This document shows, one piece after another, positions 18,712-27,771 of a stretch of 64,000 nucleotides of DNA (position 1 is its first letter; every line of letters starts with the position of its first letter). Source of the stretch: Paenacidovorax caeni (GTDB lineage: Bacteria > Pseudomonadota > Gammaproteobacteria > Burkholderiales > Burkholderiaceae_C). The DNA is taken from the NCBI RefSeq assembly GCF_001298675.1, contig NZ_CYIG01000008.1:41063-105062 (forward strand). The letters are read 5' to 3'. The position numbers were made by a program, and so were the translations under genes. A model generated the notes under the pieces. That model did no database searches. It had not been told where the DNA came from and saw only the letters and a list, made by a program, of their open reading frames with translations.

Positions 18712-18979
18712 AGAGCCTGTTCACGATCTTTTCATAGTGCCCGTTGCCCCGCAAAAGTGGCAGATGCAAGGCGCAAAGCGCAGCCGGGCTGGTGGCCCGG
18801 CGAGCATTTGCAACGCCGCAGATGTCACTTTTGCGGGGCAACCCTTCGGGCAAGGCAGCAAAAAGCCGCACTCGTCGTTGCACACCTTGGCCAGGCCGCC
18901 AGCATGGCCTGCGGCGCGCGCCTAGATTGCGGCTTTTTGCTGCCTTGCGGGCACTATGAAAAGATCGTGAACAGGCTCT
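18712..18979. repeat. 268-bp cloverleaf inverted-repeat element
   Basis: Non-coding element with 32-bp perfect terminal inverted repeats (18712-18743 and 18948-18979, outer end AGAGCCTGTTCACGATC). Inside are two further long hairpins: 16-bp arms 18744-18759 / 18826-18841 (TTGCCCCGCAAAAGTG) and 21-bp arms 18850-18870 / 18928-18948 (GCAAGGCAGCAAAAAGCCGCA). The whole therefore folds as a three-way junction on either strand. No transposase or open frame of note is inside. It fills most of the 403-bp gap between the patatin and LD-carboxypeptidase genes. A miniature mobile element or structured RNA are both possible. Confidence 0.85.
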
Positions 18980-19037
18980 TAAAAGGAGCTCTCAGCCAGG
19001 GTTTTCCTGGGAGGGCGTGGGCAGAGGCGCCCAGCCG

Positions 19038-20021
19038 TCAATGCGCGTGGCCCCAGTAGAGGAGCGCATCGCGCCCCTCGACCGACAGCGACACCCGCGC
19101 GCCCACGGGCAGCAGCACCTTGGTGGGCACATGGCCGAACGGCAGGTTGGTGAGCACGGGGGCCGCAATCTGCGTGCGCAGCCAATCGACCACGCTCTGC
19201 AGCTTGAAGCCCTTGTCGTGCGCGGCCAGCTGGTAGCCGTTGAACTGCCCCAGCACCACCGCTTTTTGCCGCGCCAGCACGCCGGCGTACAGCAACTGGG
19301 CGAGCATGCGCTCGACGCGGTAGGGGTGCTCGCTCACGTCCTCCAGGAACAGGATGCCCTCGTCCACCACCGGCAGGTAAGGCGTACCCACCAGGTTCGC
19401 CACCATGGCCAGGTTGCCGCCCCACAGCGTGGCCGATTCGATGTAAACGTCCGGCACGGCCGCTTGGCCGTCGGCACGCGGCTTTTCCTTCGGCATGCGC
19501 CAGCCGGCGCCCTCGCCATGGCCCGAGAGCAGGTCGTCCAGGCACGCCAGCATGATGTCGTCCACCTCACCGGCCACGCCCAGATCGGCCGTGAGCGCGG
19601 GCCCGGCCCAGGTGGTGGCGCCCGTGCGCGCCAGCACGGCGCACTGGAAGGCGGTGAAGTCGCTCAGGCCCACAAAGTGCATGCCTGCGCCAATGGCCTG
19701 GGCCACCTTGGCGTAGTCGATGCCTGGCAGGATGCGTGTCAGGCCGTAGCCGCCGCGCGAGATCAGTGCGACATCGGCGCCGCTGGCCGCCGCGCGGTGG
19801 ATGGCGGCCAGCCGCGTAGCATCGTCGCCGGCAAAGCGCGTGTGGATGGCCAGGGCGTCGGGATCCACCTCGACCTCATGGCCCAGCGCCTGCAGGCGCG
19901 CTATGCCGCGCCGAAAGGCAGGCTTGTCGCGCACCGCGCTGGAGGGCGAATAGATGTAAATGTGCTTGGGGCCGTGGTCGTGGCCGCAGTCGGCATGGTC
20001 GGGGTGGTGGTGGGCGGACAA
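19038..20021 (-). CDS. ldcA: LD-carboxypeptidase (peptidase S66)
   Basis: Cytoplasmic muramoyltetrapeptide carboxypeptidase that removes the terminal D-Ala from tetrapeptides during murein recycling. The 327-residue product has the nucleophile motif SRGGYGLTRILPGID (Ser of the S66 family), GLSDFTAFQ, the LWGGNLAMVANLVGTPYLP segment and the late glutamate/histidine region FLEDVSEHPYR and PFGHVPTK. The only start before the fold is a TTG at 20021, giving a His/Asp-rich N-terminus (HHHPDHADCGHDHG) that could bind metal. It follows tadA on the same strand with a 29-bp gap, so the two are probably co-transcribed. Confidence 0.88.
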   Translation of the reverse strand: MSAHHHPDHADCGHDHGPKHIYIYSPSSAVRDKPAFRRGIARLQALGHEVEVDPDALAIHTRFAGDDATRLAAIHRAAASGADVALISRGGYGLTRILPGIDYAKVAQAIGAGMHFVGLSDFTAFQCAVLARTGATTWAGPALTADLGVAGEVDDIMLACLDDLLSGHGEGAGWRMPKEKPRADGQAAVPDVYIESATLWGGNLAMVANLVGTPYLPVVDEGILFLEDVSEHPYRVERMLAQLLYAGVLARQKAVVLGQFNGYQLAAHDKGFKLQSVVDWLRTQIAAPVLTNLPFGHVPTKVLLPVGARVSLSVEGRDALLYWGHAH

Positions 20022-20050
20022 AACGGGCAGGCCTTCACTAAGCGGGGGAA

Positions 20051-21528
<1,478 letters not shown>

Positions 21529-21709
21529 CCTCCGGACTTCAAGGCAATAAGTGATGGCATGGTGGACACGACTTTAGCGGCAATTGCCCACCCGGCGGGT
21601 GGAAGCTGGAAGCCACCGCTGCGCGGGCGCGGCCGGCCGTGGGCTGGCCCGGCGCGGCAATGCCGTACGCGCCCGCGTGAAAAGCCATGACGGGGATAAT
21701 CCGCACCCT

Positions 21710-23698
21710 ATGTCCCTCCTGCCCCACCAGCTTGAACTGCTCTCCCCTGCGCGCGACGCCGACATCGGCATCGAGGCCGTGAACCACGGCGCCGATGCCG
21801 TCTACATCGGCGGCCCGGCCTTTGGCGCGCGGGCCACGGCAGGCAATGCGCTGCGCGACCTGGAGCGGCTCATCACTCACGCCCACCGCTTCAACAGCCG
21901 CATCTTCGTCACGCTCAACACCATCCTGCGCGACGACGAGCTGGAGGACGCCCGCCGCATGGCCTGGCAGGTGTACGAGGCCGGGGCCGACGCGCTCATC
22001 ATCCAGGACATGGGCCTGCTGGAGCTGGACCTGCCACCGATCCAGCTGCACGCGAGCACGCAGACCGACATCCGCACGCCGGAAAAAGCGCGCTTCCTGC
22101 AAGACGCGGGCCTGTCGCAGATCGTCATCGCGCGCGAGCTGGATTTGGCGCAGATCGCCGCCATCCGTGCCGCCACCGACCCGGCACGCACCACCATCGA
22201 ATTCTTCGTGCACGGCGCCCTGTGCGTGGCCTATTCGGGCCAGTGCTTCATCAGCCACGCGCACACCGGCCGCAGTGCCAACCGGGGCGACTGCAACCAG
22301 GCCTGCCGCCTGCCCTACGAGGTGCTGGACGGCCAGGGCCGCATCATCGCGCACGAAAAGCACGTGCTGTCGATGAAGGACAACAACCAATCGGACAACC
22401 TGCGCGCCCTCATCACGGCAGGGGTGCGCAGCTTCAAGATCGAGGGCCGCTACAAGGACATGGGCTACGTGAAGAACATCACGGCGCACTACCGCAAGCT
22501 GCTCGACGAAATCATCGAGGAAGGCGAACTCACGCGCTCCTCCTCGGGCCGCACCACATTCACCTTCGCGCCCGACCCGGACCAGAACTTCAACCGCGAG
22601 TTCACCGACTACTTCGTCAACGGCCGCAAGGATGACATCGGCGCCTTTGACACGCCCAAGACGCCGGGCCGCGCGATCGGCTGGGTCACGCAAATCGGTG
22701 ACAAGTGGTTCGAGCTGGAGACTTCGGACAAAGCCACCGTGCTGCACAACGGCGACGGCCTGTGCTATTACGACCTGCAGAAGGAACTGGTGGGCGTGCA
22801 CATCAACCGTGCCGAGTCCGTGCATGCCAAGAAAGGCATCTGGCGCGTCTTCCCCAAGGACCCGATCGACTGCTTCAAGGACCTGCGCAAGGGCCTGGAA
22901 ATCAACCGCAACCGCGACATGGACTGGGTGCGCACGCTGGACAAAAAGTCCAGCGACCGGCGCATCGGCCTGTGGGCGCAGTTCGCGCAAACGCCCGATG
23001 GCTTTGCACTCACGCTGACCGACGAGGACGGCTTCGTCGGCCATGCCGCCATCGTGCAGGAACACCAAAGCGCCACCGACGCGGTGAAGGCTGAGGCCAC
23101 GCTGCGCGAGCAGCTGGGCCGCTTCGGCGCAACCATCTTTGCCGTGCACGACATCGCCCTGCAGCTCAGCCAGCCCTGGTTCGTACCGGCTTCCGCGCTG
23201 AACCAGTTGCGCCGCGAGGCGCTGGCCGCGCTGGAGGCGGCGCGCGCCAAGGGCTTCGTGCGCCTGCCGCGCGCCACCCCCGTGGAGCCGCCCGCGCCCT
23301 TCCCCGAAGACACGCTGACCTACCTGGCCAACGTGTTCAACCACAAGGCGCACGACTTCTACGTGAAGCATGGCGTAAAGGTGATCGACGCCGCCTACGA
23401 ATCGAAAGAGGAAGAAGGCGAAGTCAGCCTGATGATCACCAAGCACTGCGTGCGCTTTTCCATGAGCCTGTGCCCCAAGCAGGCCAAGGGCGTGATCGGC
23501 GTCAAGGGCACCATCAAGGCCGAGCCGCTGCAGCTCATCAACGGCAAGGAGAAGCTTACGCTGCGCTTCGACTGCAAGCCCTGCGAGATGCACGTGGTGG
23601 GCCGCATGAAGAAATCGGTACTGAACCAGCACCACAGGGACATGCAGGAACACCCCATGCAGTTCTACCGGGCACGCCCTCAGGCGCAGCGCGATTAA
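21710..23698 (+). CDS. rlhA: 23S rRNA 5-hydroxycytidine C2501 synthase (U32 peptidase family)
   Basis: Peptidase-U32-fold protein that hydroxylates C2501 of 23S rRNA in Escherichia coli (RlhA, formerly YdcP). The 662-residue length matches RlhA (about 650) and not the shorter TrhP/YegQ. Conserved stretches are LELLSPARDADIGIEA, DAVYIGGPAFGARA, LHASTQTDIRTPEKA, the cysteine motif SGQCFISHAHTGRSANRGDCNQACRLPY and the C-terminal CLCPKQAKG-like and FDCKPCEMHV clusters, which supply Fe-S-type cysteines. The start ATG at 21710 is directly before the barrel. It is followed by a dispersed repeat and a separate exonuclease gene. Confidence 0.92.
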   Translation: MSLLPHQLELLSPARDADIGIEAVNHGADAVYIGGPAFGARATAGNALRDLERLITHAHRFNSRIFVTLNTILRDDELEDARRMAWQVYEAGADALIIQDMGLLELDLPPIQLHASTQTDIRTPEKARFLQDAGLSQIVIARELDLAQIAAIRAATDPARTTIEFFVHGALCVAYSGQCFISHAHTGRSANRGDCNQACRLPYEVLDGQGRIIAHEKHVLSMKDNNQSDNLRALITAGVRSFKIEGRYKDMGYVKNITAHYRKLLDEIIEEGELTRSSSGRTTFTFAPDPDQNFNREFTDYFVNGRKDDIGAFDTPKTPGRAIGWVTQIGDKWFELETSDKATVLHNGDGLCYYDLQKELVGVHINRAESVHAKKGIWRVFPKDPIDCFKDLRKGLEINRNRDMDWVRTLDKKSSDRRIGLWAQFAQTPDGFALTLTDEDGFVGHAAIVQEHQSATDAVKAEATLREQLGRFGATIFAVHDIALQLSQPWFVPASALNQLRREALAALEAARAKGFVRLPRATPVEPPAPFPEDTLTYLANVFNHKAHDFYVKHGVKVIDAAYESKEEEGEVSLMITKHCVRFSMSLCPKQAKGVIGVKGTIKAEPLQLINGKEKLTLRFDCKPCEMHVVGRMKKSVLNQHHRDMQEHPMQFYRARPQAQRD

Positions 23699-23699
23699 G

Positions 23700-23757
23700 T
23701 ATAAAAATGGACTCTAGCGCTTATCTAGCAAGCGCTAAGAGCTCCTGATTCAATAGC
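23700..23757. repeat. Dispersed palindromic repeat, rlhA-exonuclease gap
   Basis: GGACTCTAGCGCTTATCTAGCAAGCGCTAAGAGCTCC with a 9-bp core stem CTAGCGCTT / AAGCGCTAA. It fills the gap between rlhA and the exonuclease gene. Confidence 0.75.
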
Positions 23758-23759
23758 AC

Positions 23760-24428
23760 ATGCCGCGCCGCAAAGCCCCCACCAAGGAAGACTCCGCCCT
23801 GCTGCCGCCCTACGCGCAGCTGCCCGATGCGGCCATTCACGTGCCCGCCACGCCGCAGGCCTTTGCCGCCGCGCGCGCTGCGTTGCTGGCCGCGCCGGTG
23901 CTGGGCTTCGATACCGAGAGCCGGCCGCTGTTTCACGCTGGGCAGAACGACACCGGCCCGCACCTGGTGCAGTTCGCCACGCCCGCCGCGGCCTGGCTGC
24001 TGCAGCTGCACCACCCCGAGGCGCTGGAAATCGCCCGCGCCGTGCTGGCCGCCCCGCACATCGGCAAAGTGGGCTTCGGGCTCGACAACGACCGCCACAG
24101 CCTGCCGCGCCGCCTGGGGGTGGAGCTGGCCCAGCTCGTTGACCTGGACCGCGTGTTCGGCCGCCACGGCTTCGGCCACAACACCGGCGTGCGCGCCGCC
24201 GTGGCGCTGGTGCTGGGGCAGAACTTCCGCAAGTCCAAGAAGACCAGCACCTCCAACTGGGCCGTGCACCAGCTCTCGCCCGGCCAAATCCGCTACGCCG
24301 CCAACGACGCGCACGCCCCCGCCGTGCTGCACCTGGCCCTGCCCGCCTGGGAAGCGACCCAGGCCGCAACCGCCGCAGCGCGCCCGCCACGCGCTACGCG
24401 ACCGCACATTTCTCGCATAAGCACATAG
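23760..24428 (+). CDS. RNase D-like 3'-5' exonuclease (DEDD)
   Basis: Predicted 3'-5' exonuclease of 222 residues. Exo I is seen in LGFDTESRPLF (Asp, Glu), Exo II in IGKVGFGLDNDRHSL, and Exo III in RYAANDAHAPAVLHL with the last Asp. The length matches a stand-alone RNase D catalytic domain without HRDC domains. The C-terminus is Ala/Arg rich. The natural substrate (structured RNA or DNA) cannot be assigned. The start ATG at 23760 directly abuts the preceding repeat, with no good ribosome site visible. Confidence 0.85.
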   Translation: MPRRKAPTKEDSALLPPYAQLPDAAIHVPATPQAFAAARAALLAAPVLGFDTESRPLFHAGQNDTGPHLVQFATPAAAWLLQLHHPEALEIARAVLAAPHIGKVGFGLDNDRHSLPRRLGVELAQLVDLDRVFGRHGFGHNTGVRAAVALVLGQNFRKSKKTSTSNWAVHQLSPGQIRYAANDAHAPAVLHLALPAWEATQAATAAARPPRATRPHISRIST

Positions 24429-24501
24429 CCAACGCGTCGATCCAGCAGGCCGCGCCTGGCAGACAATAGCGCCGCCTGACAACAACTGGAGAGACTCCCC
24501 C

Positions 24502-25785
24502 ATGCGCATCGAAACCCTGGCCGTTCACGCCGGCTACGCACCCGACCCGACCACCAAGTCCGTGGCGGTGCCCATCTACCAGACCGTGGCCTACGCCTTC
24601 GATAGCGCGCAGCACGGCGCCGACCTGTTCGACCTGAAGGTGCCGGGCAACATCTACACGCGCATCATGAACCCGACCACCGACGTGCTGGAAAAGCGCG
24701 TCGCGGCGCTGGAGGGCGGCATCGCCGCCGTGGCCGTGGCGTCGGGCATGGCGGCCATCACCTACGCCATCCAGGCGATCGCCGAGGCGGGCGACAACAT
24801 CGTCAGCGCCAGCACGCTCTATGGCGGCACATACAACCTGTTCGCCCACACCTTCCCGCAGCAGGGCATTGAAGTGCGCTTTGCCGACCCGCGCGACCCG
24901 GCCAGCTTTGCTCCGCTGATCGACGCCAAGACCAAGGCCATCTTCATCGAGTCCATCGGCAACCCGCTGGGCAACGTGACCGACATCCGCGCCCTGGCCG
25001 ATGTGGCCCACGCCCATGGCGTACCGCTGATCGTGGACAACACCGTGCCCAGCCCCTACCTGCTGCGTCCCATCGAGCACGGTGCCGACATCGTGGTGCA
25101 CTCGCTGACCAAGTACTTGGGCGGCCACGGCAACAGCATTGGCGGCGCGGTGGTGGACAGCGGCAAGTTCCCCTGGGCCGAGCACAAGGCGCGCTTCAAG
25201 CGCCTGAACGAGCCCGACGTGAGCTACCACGGCGTGGTCTACACCGAGGCCCTGGGCCCTGCGGCCTACATCGGCCGCGTGCGCGTGGTGCCGCTGCGCA
25301 ACACGGGCGCCGCCCTGTCGCCGCACAACGCCTTCCTGATCCTGCAGGGGATCGAAACGCTGGCGCTGCGCATGGACCGCATCTGCGAGAACACGCAGCG
25401 CATCGCCGAGACGCTGCAGAACCACCCCAAGGTGGAATGGGTGCGCTACGCCGGCCTGAAGAACCACCCCGACCACGCGCTGGTGCAGCGCCAGCTGGGC
25501 GGCCGCGCCTCGGGCATCCTGTCGTTCAGCCTCAAATCGGGCAACGGCGATGCGCGTGCCGCAGGCGCACGCTTCCTCGATGCGCTGCAACTGTTCACGC
25601 GGCTGGTGAACATCGGCGACGCCAAGTCGCTGGCCACGCACCCGGCCTCGACCACGCACCGCCAGCTCGACGCGCAGGAGCTCGCCAAGGCTGGCGTGAG
25701 CGAAGGCATGGTGCGCCTGTCCATCGGCATCGAGCACATCGACGACCTGCTGGAAGACCTGAACCAGGCCCTGGCGGCAGTCTAA
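24502..25785 (+). CDS. metY: O-acetylhomoserine aminocarboxypropyltransferase (sulfhydrylase)
   Basis: PLP enzyme making homocysteine (or methionine) from O-acetylhomoserine and sulfide (or methanethiol). The 427-residue product has the Cys/Met-metabolism PLP fold: [53 protein letters not shown] and the PLP lysine in [12 protein letters not shown] (about residue 204), with the long middle insertion that distinguishes MetY from MetB/MetZ. Ribosome site GGAGAGACTCCCCC before ATG. A second pathway enzyme, metZ, is present at 40452-41666. Confidence 0.94.
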   Translation: MRIETLAVHAGYAPDPTTKSVAVPIYQTVAYAFDSAQHGADLFDLKVPGNIYTRIMNPTTDVLEKRVAALEGGIAAVAVASGMAAITYAIQAIAEAGDNIVSASTLYGGTYNLFAHTFPQQGIEVRFADPRDPASFAPLIDAKTKAIFIESIGNPLGNVTDIRALADVAHAHGVPLIVDNTVPSPYLLRPIEHGADIVVHSLTKYLGGHGNSIGGAVVDSGKFPWAEHKARFKRLNEPDVSYHGVVYTEALGPAAYIGRVRVVPLRNTGAALSPHNAFLILQGIETLALRMDRICENTQRIAETLQNHPKVEWVRYAGLKNHPDHALVQRQLGGRASGILSFSLKSGNGDARAAGARFLDALQLFTRLVNIGDAKSLATHPASTTHRQLDAQELAKAGVSEGMVRLSIGIEHIDDLLEDLNQALAAV

Positions 25786-25789
25786 GCGT

Positions 25790-25852
25790 TTTAGGGCTCT
25801 AGCCCTTTAGCAGCAAGCGTGGGCAGCTATCTTTTAGATAGCTGCCCTTTTT
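25790..25852 (+). terminator. Repeat-derived terminator after metY
   Basis: Perfect 12-bp stem GGGCAGCTATCT / AGATAGCTGCCC (25821-25832 and 25836-25847) followed by TTTTT. The sequence just before it (GGGCTCTAGCCCTTTAGCAGCAAGCG) carries remains of the dispersed repeat. Confidence 0.88.
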
Positions 25853-25871
25853 GTTGCGCAGCCACCAGGGA

Positions 25872-25904
25872 CGAAAAAAAACCGGCGCCGCAGCGCCGTT
25901 TTCC
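25872..25904 (-). terminator. Terminator after ompW
   Basis: Read on the minus strand, GGCGCTGCGGCGCC flanked by AAAAC and GGTTTTTTTT forms a GC-rich stem with a strong U run, 22 bp after the ompW stop. Confidence 0.8.
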
Positions 25905-25925
25905 CCATCAAAGAACCTTGCAGTC

Positions 25926-26537
25926 TTAGAAGCGGTAGCCCAGGCCCACGCCCACCAGCACCGGATCCACCTTGAAGGTGCCAGCCTTGACGTCGCCAGA
26001 GTACACGTCGGTCTTGATGTAGACCTTCTTCACGTCGAAGTTCAGCGACAGTTGCTTGGTCAGCGGAATGTCGAAGCCGACTTGCAGAGCGGCACCCCAG
26101 CTGTTGCGCTTGATCGAGGGGTTCAGAGCAGCCTGCACAGCGGGGTCGAAGTTGACGCTGGAGAAGTTGGTGTAGTTGATACCAACGCCAACGTAGGGCT
26201 TGAAGCCACCGAAGTTGGTGAAGTGGTATTGCGCCAGCAGCGTGGGCGGCAGGTGCTTCAGGGAGCCGATGTCAACGCCGCCAGCACGCAGGTCGTGCTT
26301 TTGCGGATAGGTCAGGATCAGCTCGGCAGCGATGTTGGGTGTGAAGAAGTAGGAGATGTCAAGCTCGGGAATGACCTTGTTGTTGACCGACAGGTCCAGG
26401 CCCGTGCTGTCCTTGTTGGCGCTGTCCAGGTTCACAGCACGCACACGCACCAGCCAGGGGCCTTCGGCTTGCTGGGCAAAAGCAGCGCCCGAAGTCATTG
26501 CACACACAGCGGCTACAGCCAGCAGACTTTTTTTCAT
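25926..26537 (-). CDS. ompW: OmpW-family outer membrane protein
   Basis: Eight-stranded outer membrane beta-barrel thought to form a narrow hydrophobic channel. The 203-residue product has a cleavable signal peptide (KKSLLAVAAVCAMTSGAAFA, cut after AFA) and family landmarks PWLVRVRAVNL, DISYFFTPNIAAELILTYPQKHD, LPPTLLAQYHF and the terminal GLGYRF ending in Phe, the BamA recognition residue. The ATG at 26537 starts the signal peptide; an upstream in-frame ATG would add 14 unlikely residues. A TTGAC-N4-GGCAA dyad 73 bp upstream resembles a Crp/Fnr-type site. Confidence 0.93.
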   Translation of the reverse strand: MKKSLLAVAAVCAMTSGAAFAQQAEGPWLVRVRAVNLDSANKDSTGLDLSVNNKVIPELDISYFFTPNIAAELILTYPQKHDLRAGGVDIGSLKHLPPTLLAQYHFTNFGGFKPYVGVGINYTNFSSVNFDPAVQAALNPSIKRNSWGAALQVGFDIPLTKQLSLNFDVKKVYIKTDVYSGDVKAGTFKVDPVLVGVGLGYRF

Positions 26538-26609
26538 AGGAAAACTCGATGCGGTTGAACGGGGACGGCCCCCGTACATGCATTGGGCCCATGAGTAAAA
26601 AGGTCAATC

Positions 26610-26623
26610 TTGCCTTAGGTCAA
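26610..26623 (-). promoter_or_regulatory. Possible FNR-like box upstream of ompW
   Basis: On the minus strand the sequence is TTGACCTAAGGCAA, matching 7 of the 10 conserved positions of TTGAT-N4-ATCAA. Its centre is about 79 bp upstream of the ompW ATG. OmpW is FNR-regulated in Escherichia coli, so the site is plausible, not proven. Confidence 0.4.
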
Positions 26624-26663
26624 ATCCCAGGCGGTTGCCTGTCAAACCTGTGTCAACCACGCA

Positions 26664-27641
26664 TCACTTGCCGCGCAGGCGTTGCACCAGATGCACACCC
26701 GCCAGCACCACGGCCCCGGCCGCAATGCCCGCCACGGCGTTGAGCGCATTCGTGGCCAGCGCCTGCCACAAGCCCCCCAGCGCGCCCTGCGCTACCGCAG
26801 CGCCCGCGCCTTCGATCGCGTGGTGCAGCGGCCCGATGCCATGCACCAGGATGCCCCCGCCGACCAGGAACATGGCGGCCGTACCCGCCACGGACAACGC
26901 CTTCATCAGCCACGGCGCTGCGGCCAGCAAGCCCCGGCCTAACGCCTGCGCGGCGCTGCTGGCCTTGCCGCTGAGCCACAGGCCCAGGTCATCCAGCTTG
27001 ACGATGCCGCCCACCAGGCCGTACACGCCCACGGTCATCAAGACGGCGATGCCCACCAGCACCGCCACCTGCTGCAGGAACGGCGCGGACGCCACCGTGC
27101 CCAGGGCGATGACGATGATCTCCGCCGAGAGAATGAAGTCGGTGCGCACGGCGCCCTGGATCTTCTCGCGCTCGAACGCCACCAGATCGACCGTGCCATC
27201 CGCGTTGGCTTGCGCGTGGTCGGCGTGGTTGGCCTCCTCTTCGTCTGCGCCATGCAGCAGCTTGTGGGCGAGCTTTTCCACGCCCTCGAAGCACAGGAAC
27301 GCGCCGCCCAGCATAAGCAGCGGCGTGACCAGCCACGGCGCCCAGGCGCTGATGGCCAGCGCCGCCGGCACGAGAATGGCTTTGTTGACCAGCGACCCCT
27401 TGGCCACGGCCCAGACCACGGGGATTTCGCGCTCGGCCCGCACGCCGGTGACCTGCTGCGCGTTCAATGCCAGGTCATCACCCAGCACCCCGGCGGTCTT
27501 TTGCGTAGCCACCTTGGTCATGGTGGCCACGTCATCGGCCACGGCGGCGCTTTTCTTGGCCGCCACCTTGGTCATCACGGCCACGTCGTCCAGGATGGTG
27601 GCAATGTCGTCAAGCAGGGTCAGCAGACTGGCTCCGGCCAT
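26664..27641 (-). CDS. DUF808 family inner membrane protein (YedI-like)
   Basis: Predicted multi-pass membrane protein of 325 residues and unknown function. The N-terminal third is soluble and repetitive ([20 protein letters not shown], then [15 protein letters not shown]), as is typical for DUF808. It is followed by hydrophobic helices such as [17 protein letters not shown], with the conserved [13 protein letters not shown] motif, and [16 protein letters not shown]. It ends in a basic tail VQRLRGK. The preceding sequence (AAAGGAATCCCCC before ATG) gives a usable ribosome site. No operon partner. Confidence 0.88.
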   Translation of the reverse strand: MAGASLLTLLDDIATILDDVAVMTKVAAKKSAAVADDVATMTKVATQKTAGVLGDDLALNAQQVTGVRAEREIPVVWAVAKGSLVNKAILVPAALAISAWAPWLVTPLLMLGGAFLCFEGVEKLAHKLLHGADEEEANHADHAQANADGTVDLVAFEREKIQGAVRTDFILSAEIIVIALGTVASAPFLQQVAVLVGIAVLMTVGVYGLVGGIVKLDDLGLWLSGKASSAAQALGRGLLAAAPWLMKALSVAGTAAMFLVGGGILVHGIGPLHHAIEGAGAAVAQGALGGLWQALATNALNAVAGIAAGAVVLAGVHLVQRLRGK

Positions 27642-27691
27642 GGGGGATTCCTTTCAAAGAAGCCGCGATTTTGAATGAAATCCTGCCCCAA

Positions 27692-27730
27692 GGCGTGCGG
27701 GGAAAGCGCTGGCAGCTATTGTTTTTGCAA
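27692..27730. repeat. Dispersed palindromic repeat half-copy upstream of DUF808 gene
   Basis: Only the right half (GGAAAGCGCTGGCAGCTATTGTTTTTG) is preserved, between the DUF808 and purL genes. Confidence 0.6.
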
Positions 27731-27771
27731 CGCTGCGAACACCGCCCCGCCTTTGGGGCGGCGCCCCGAAC

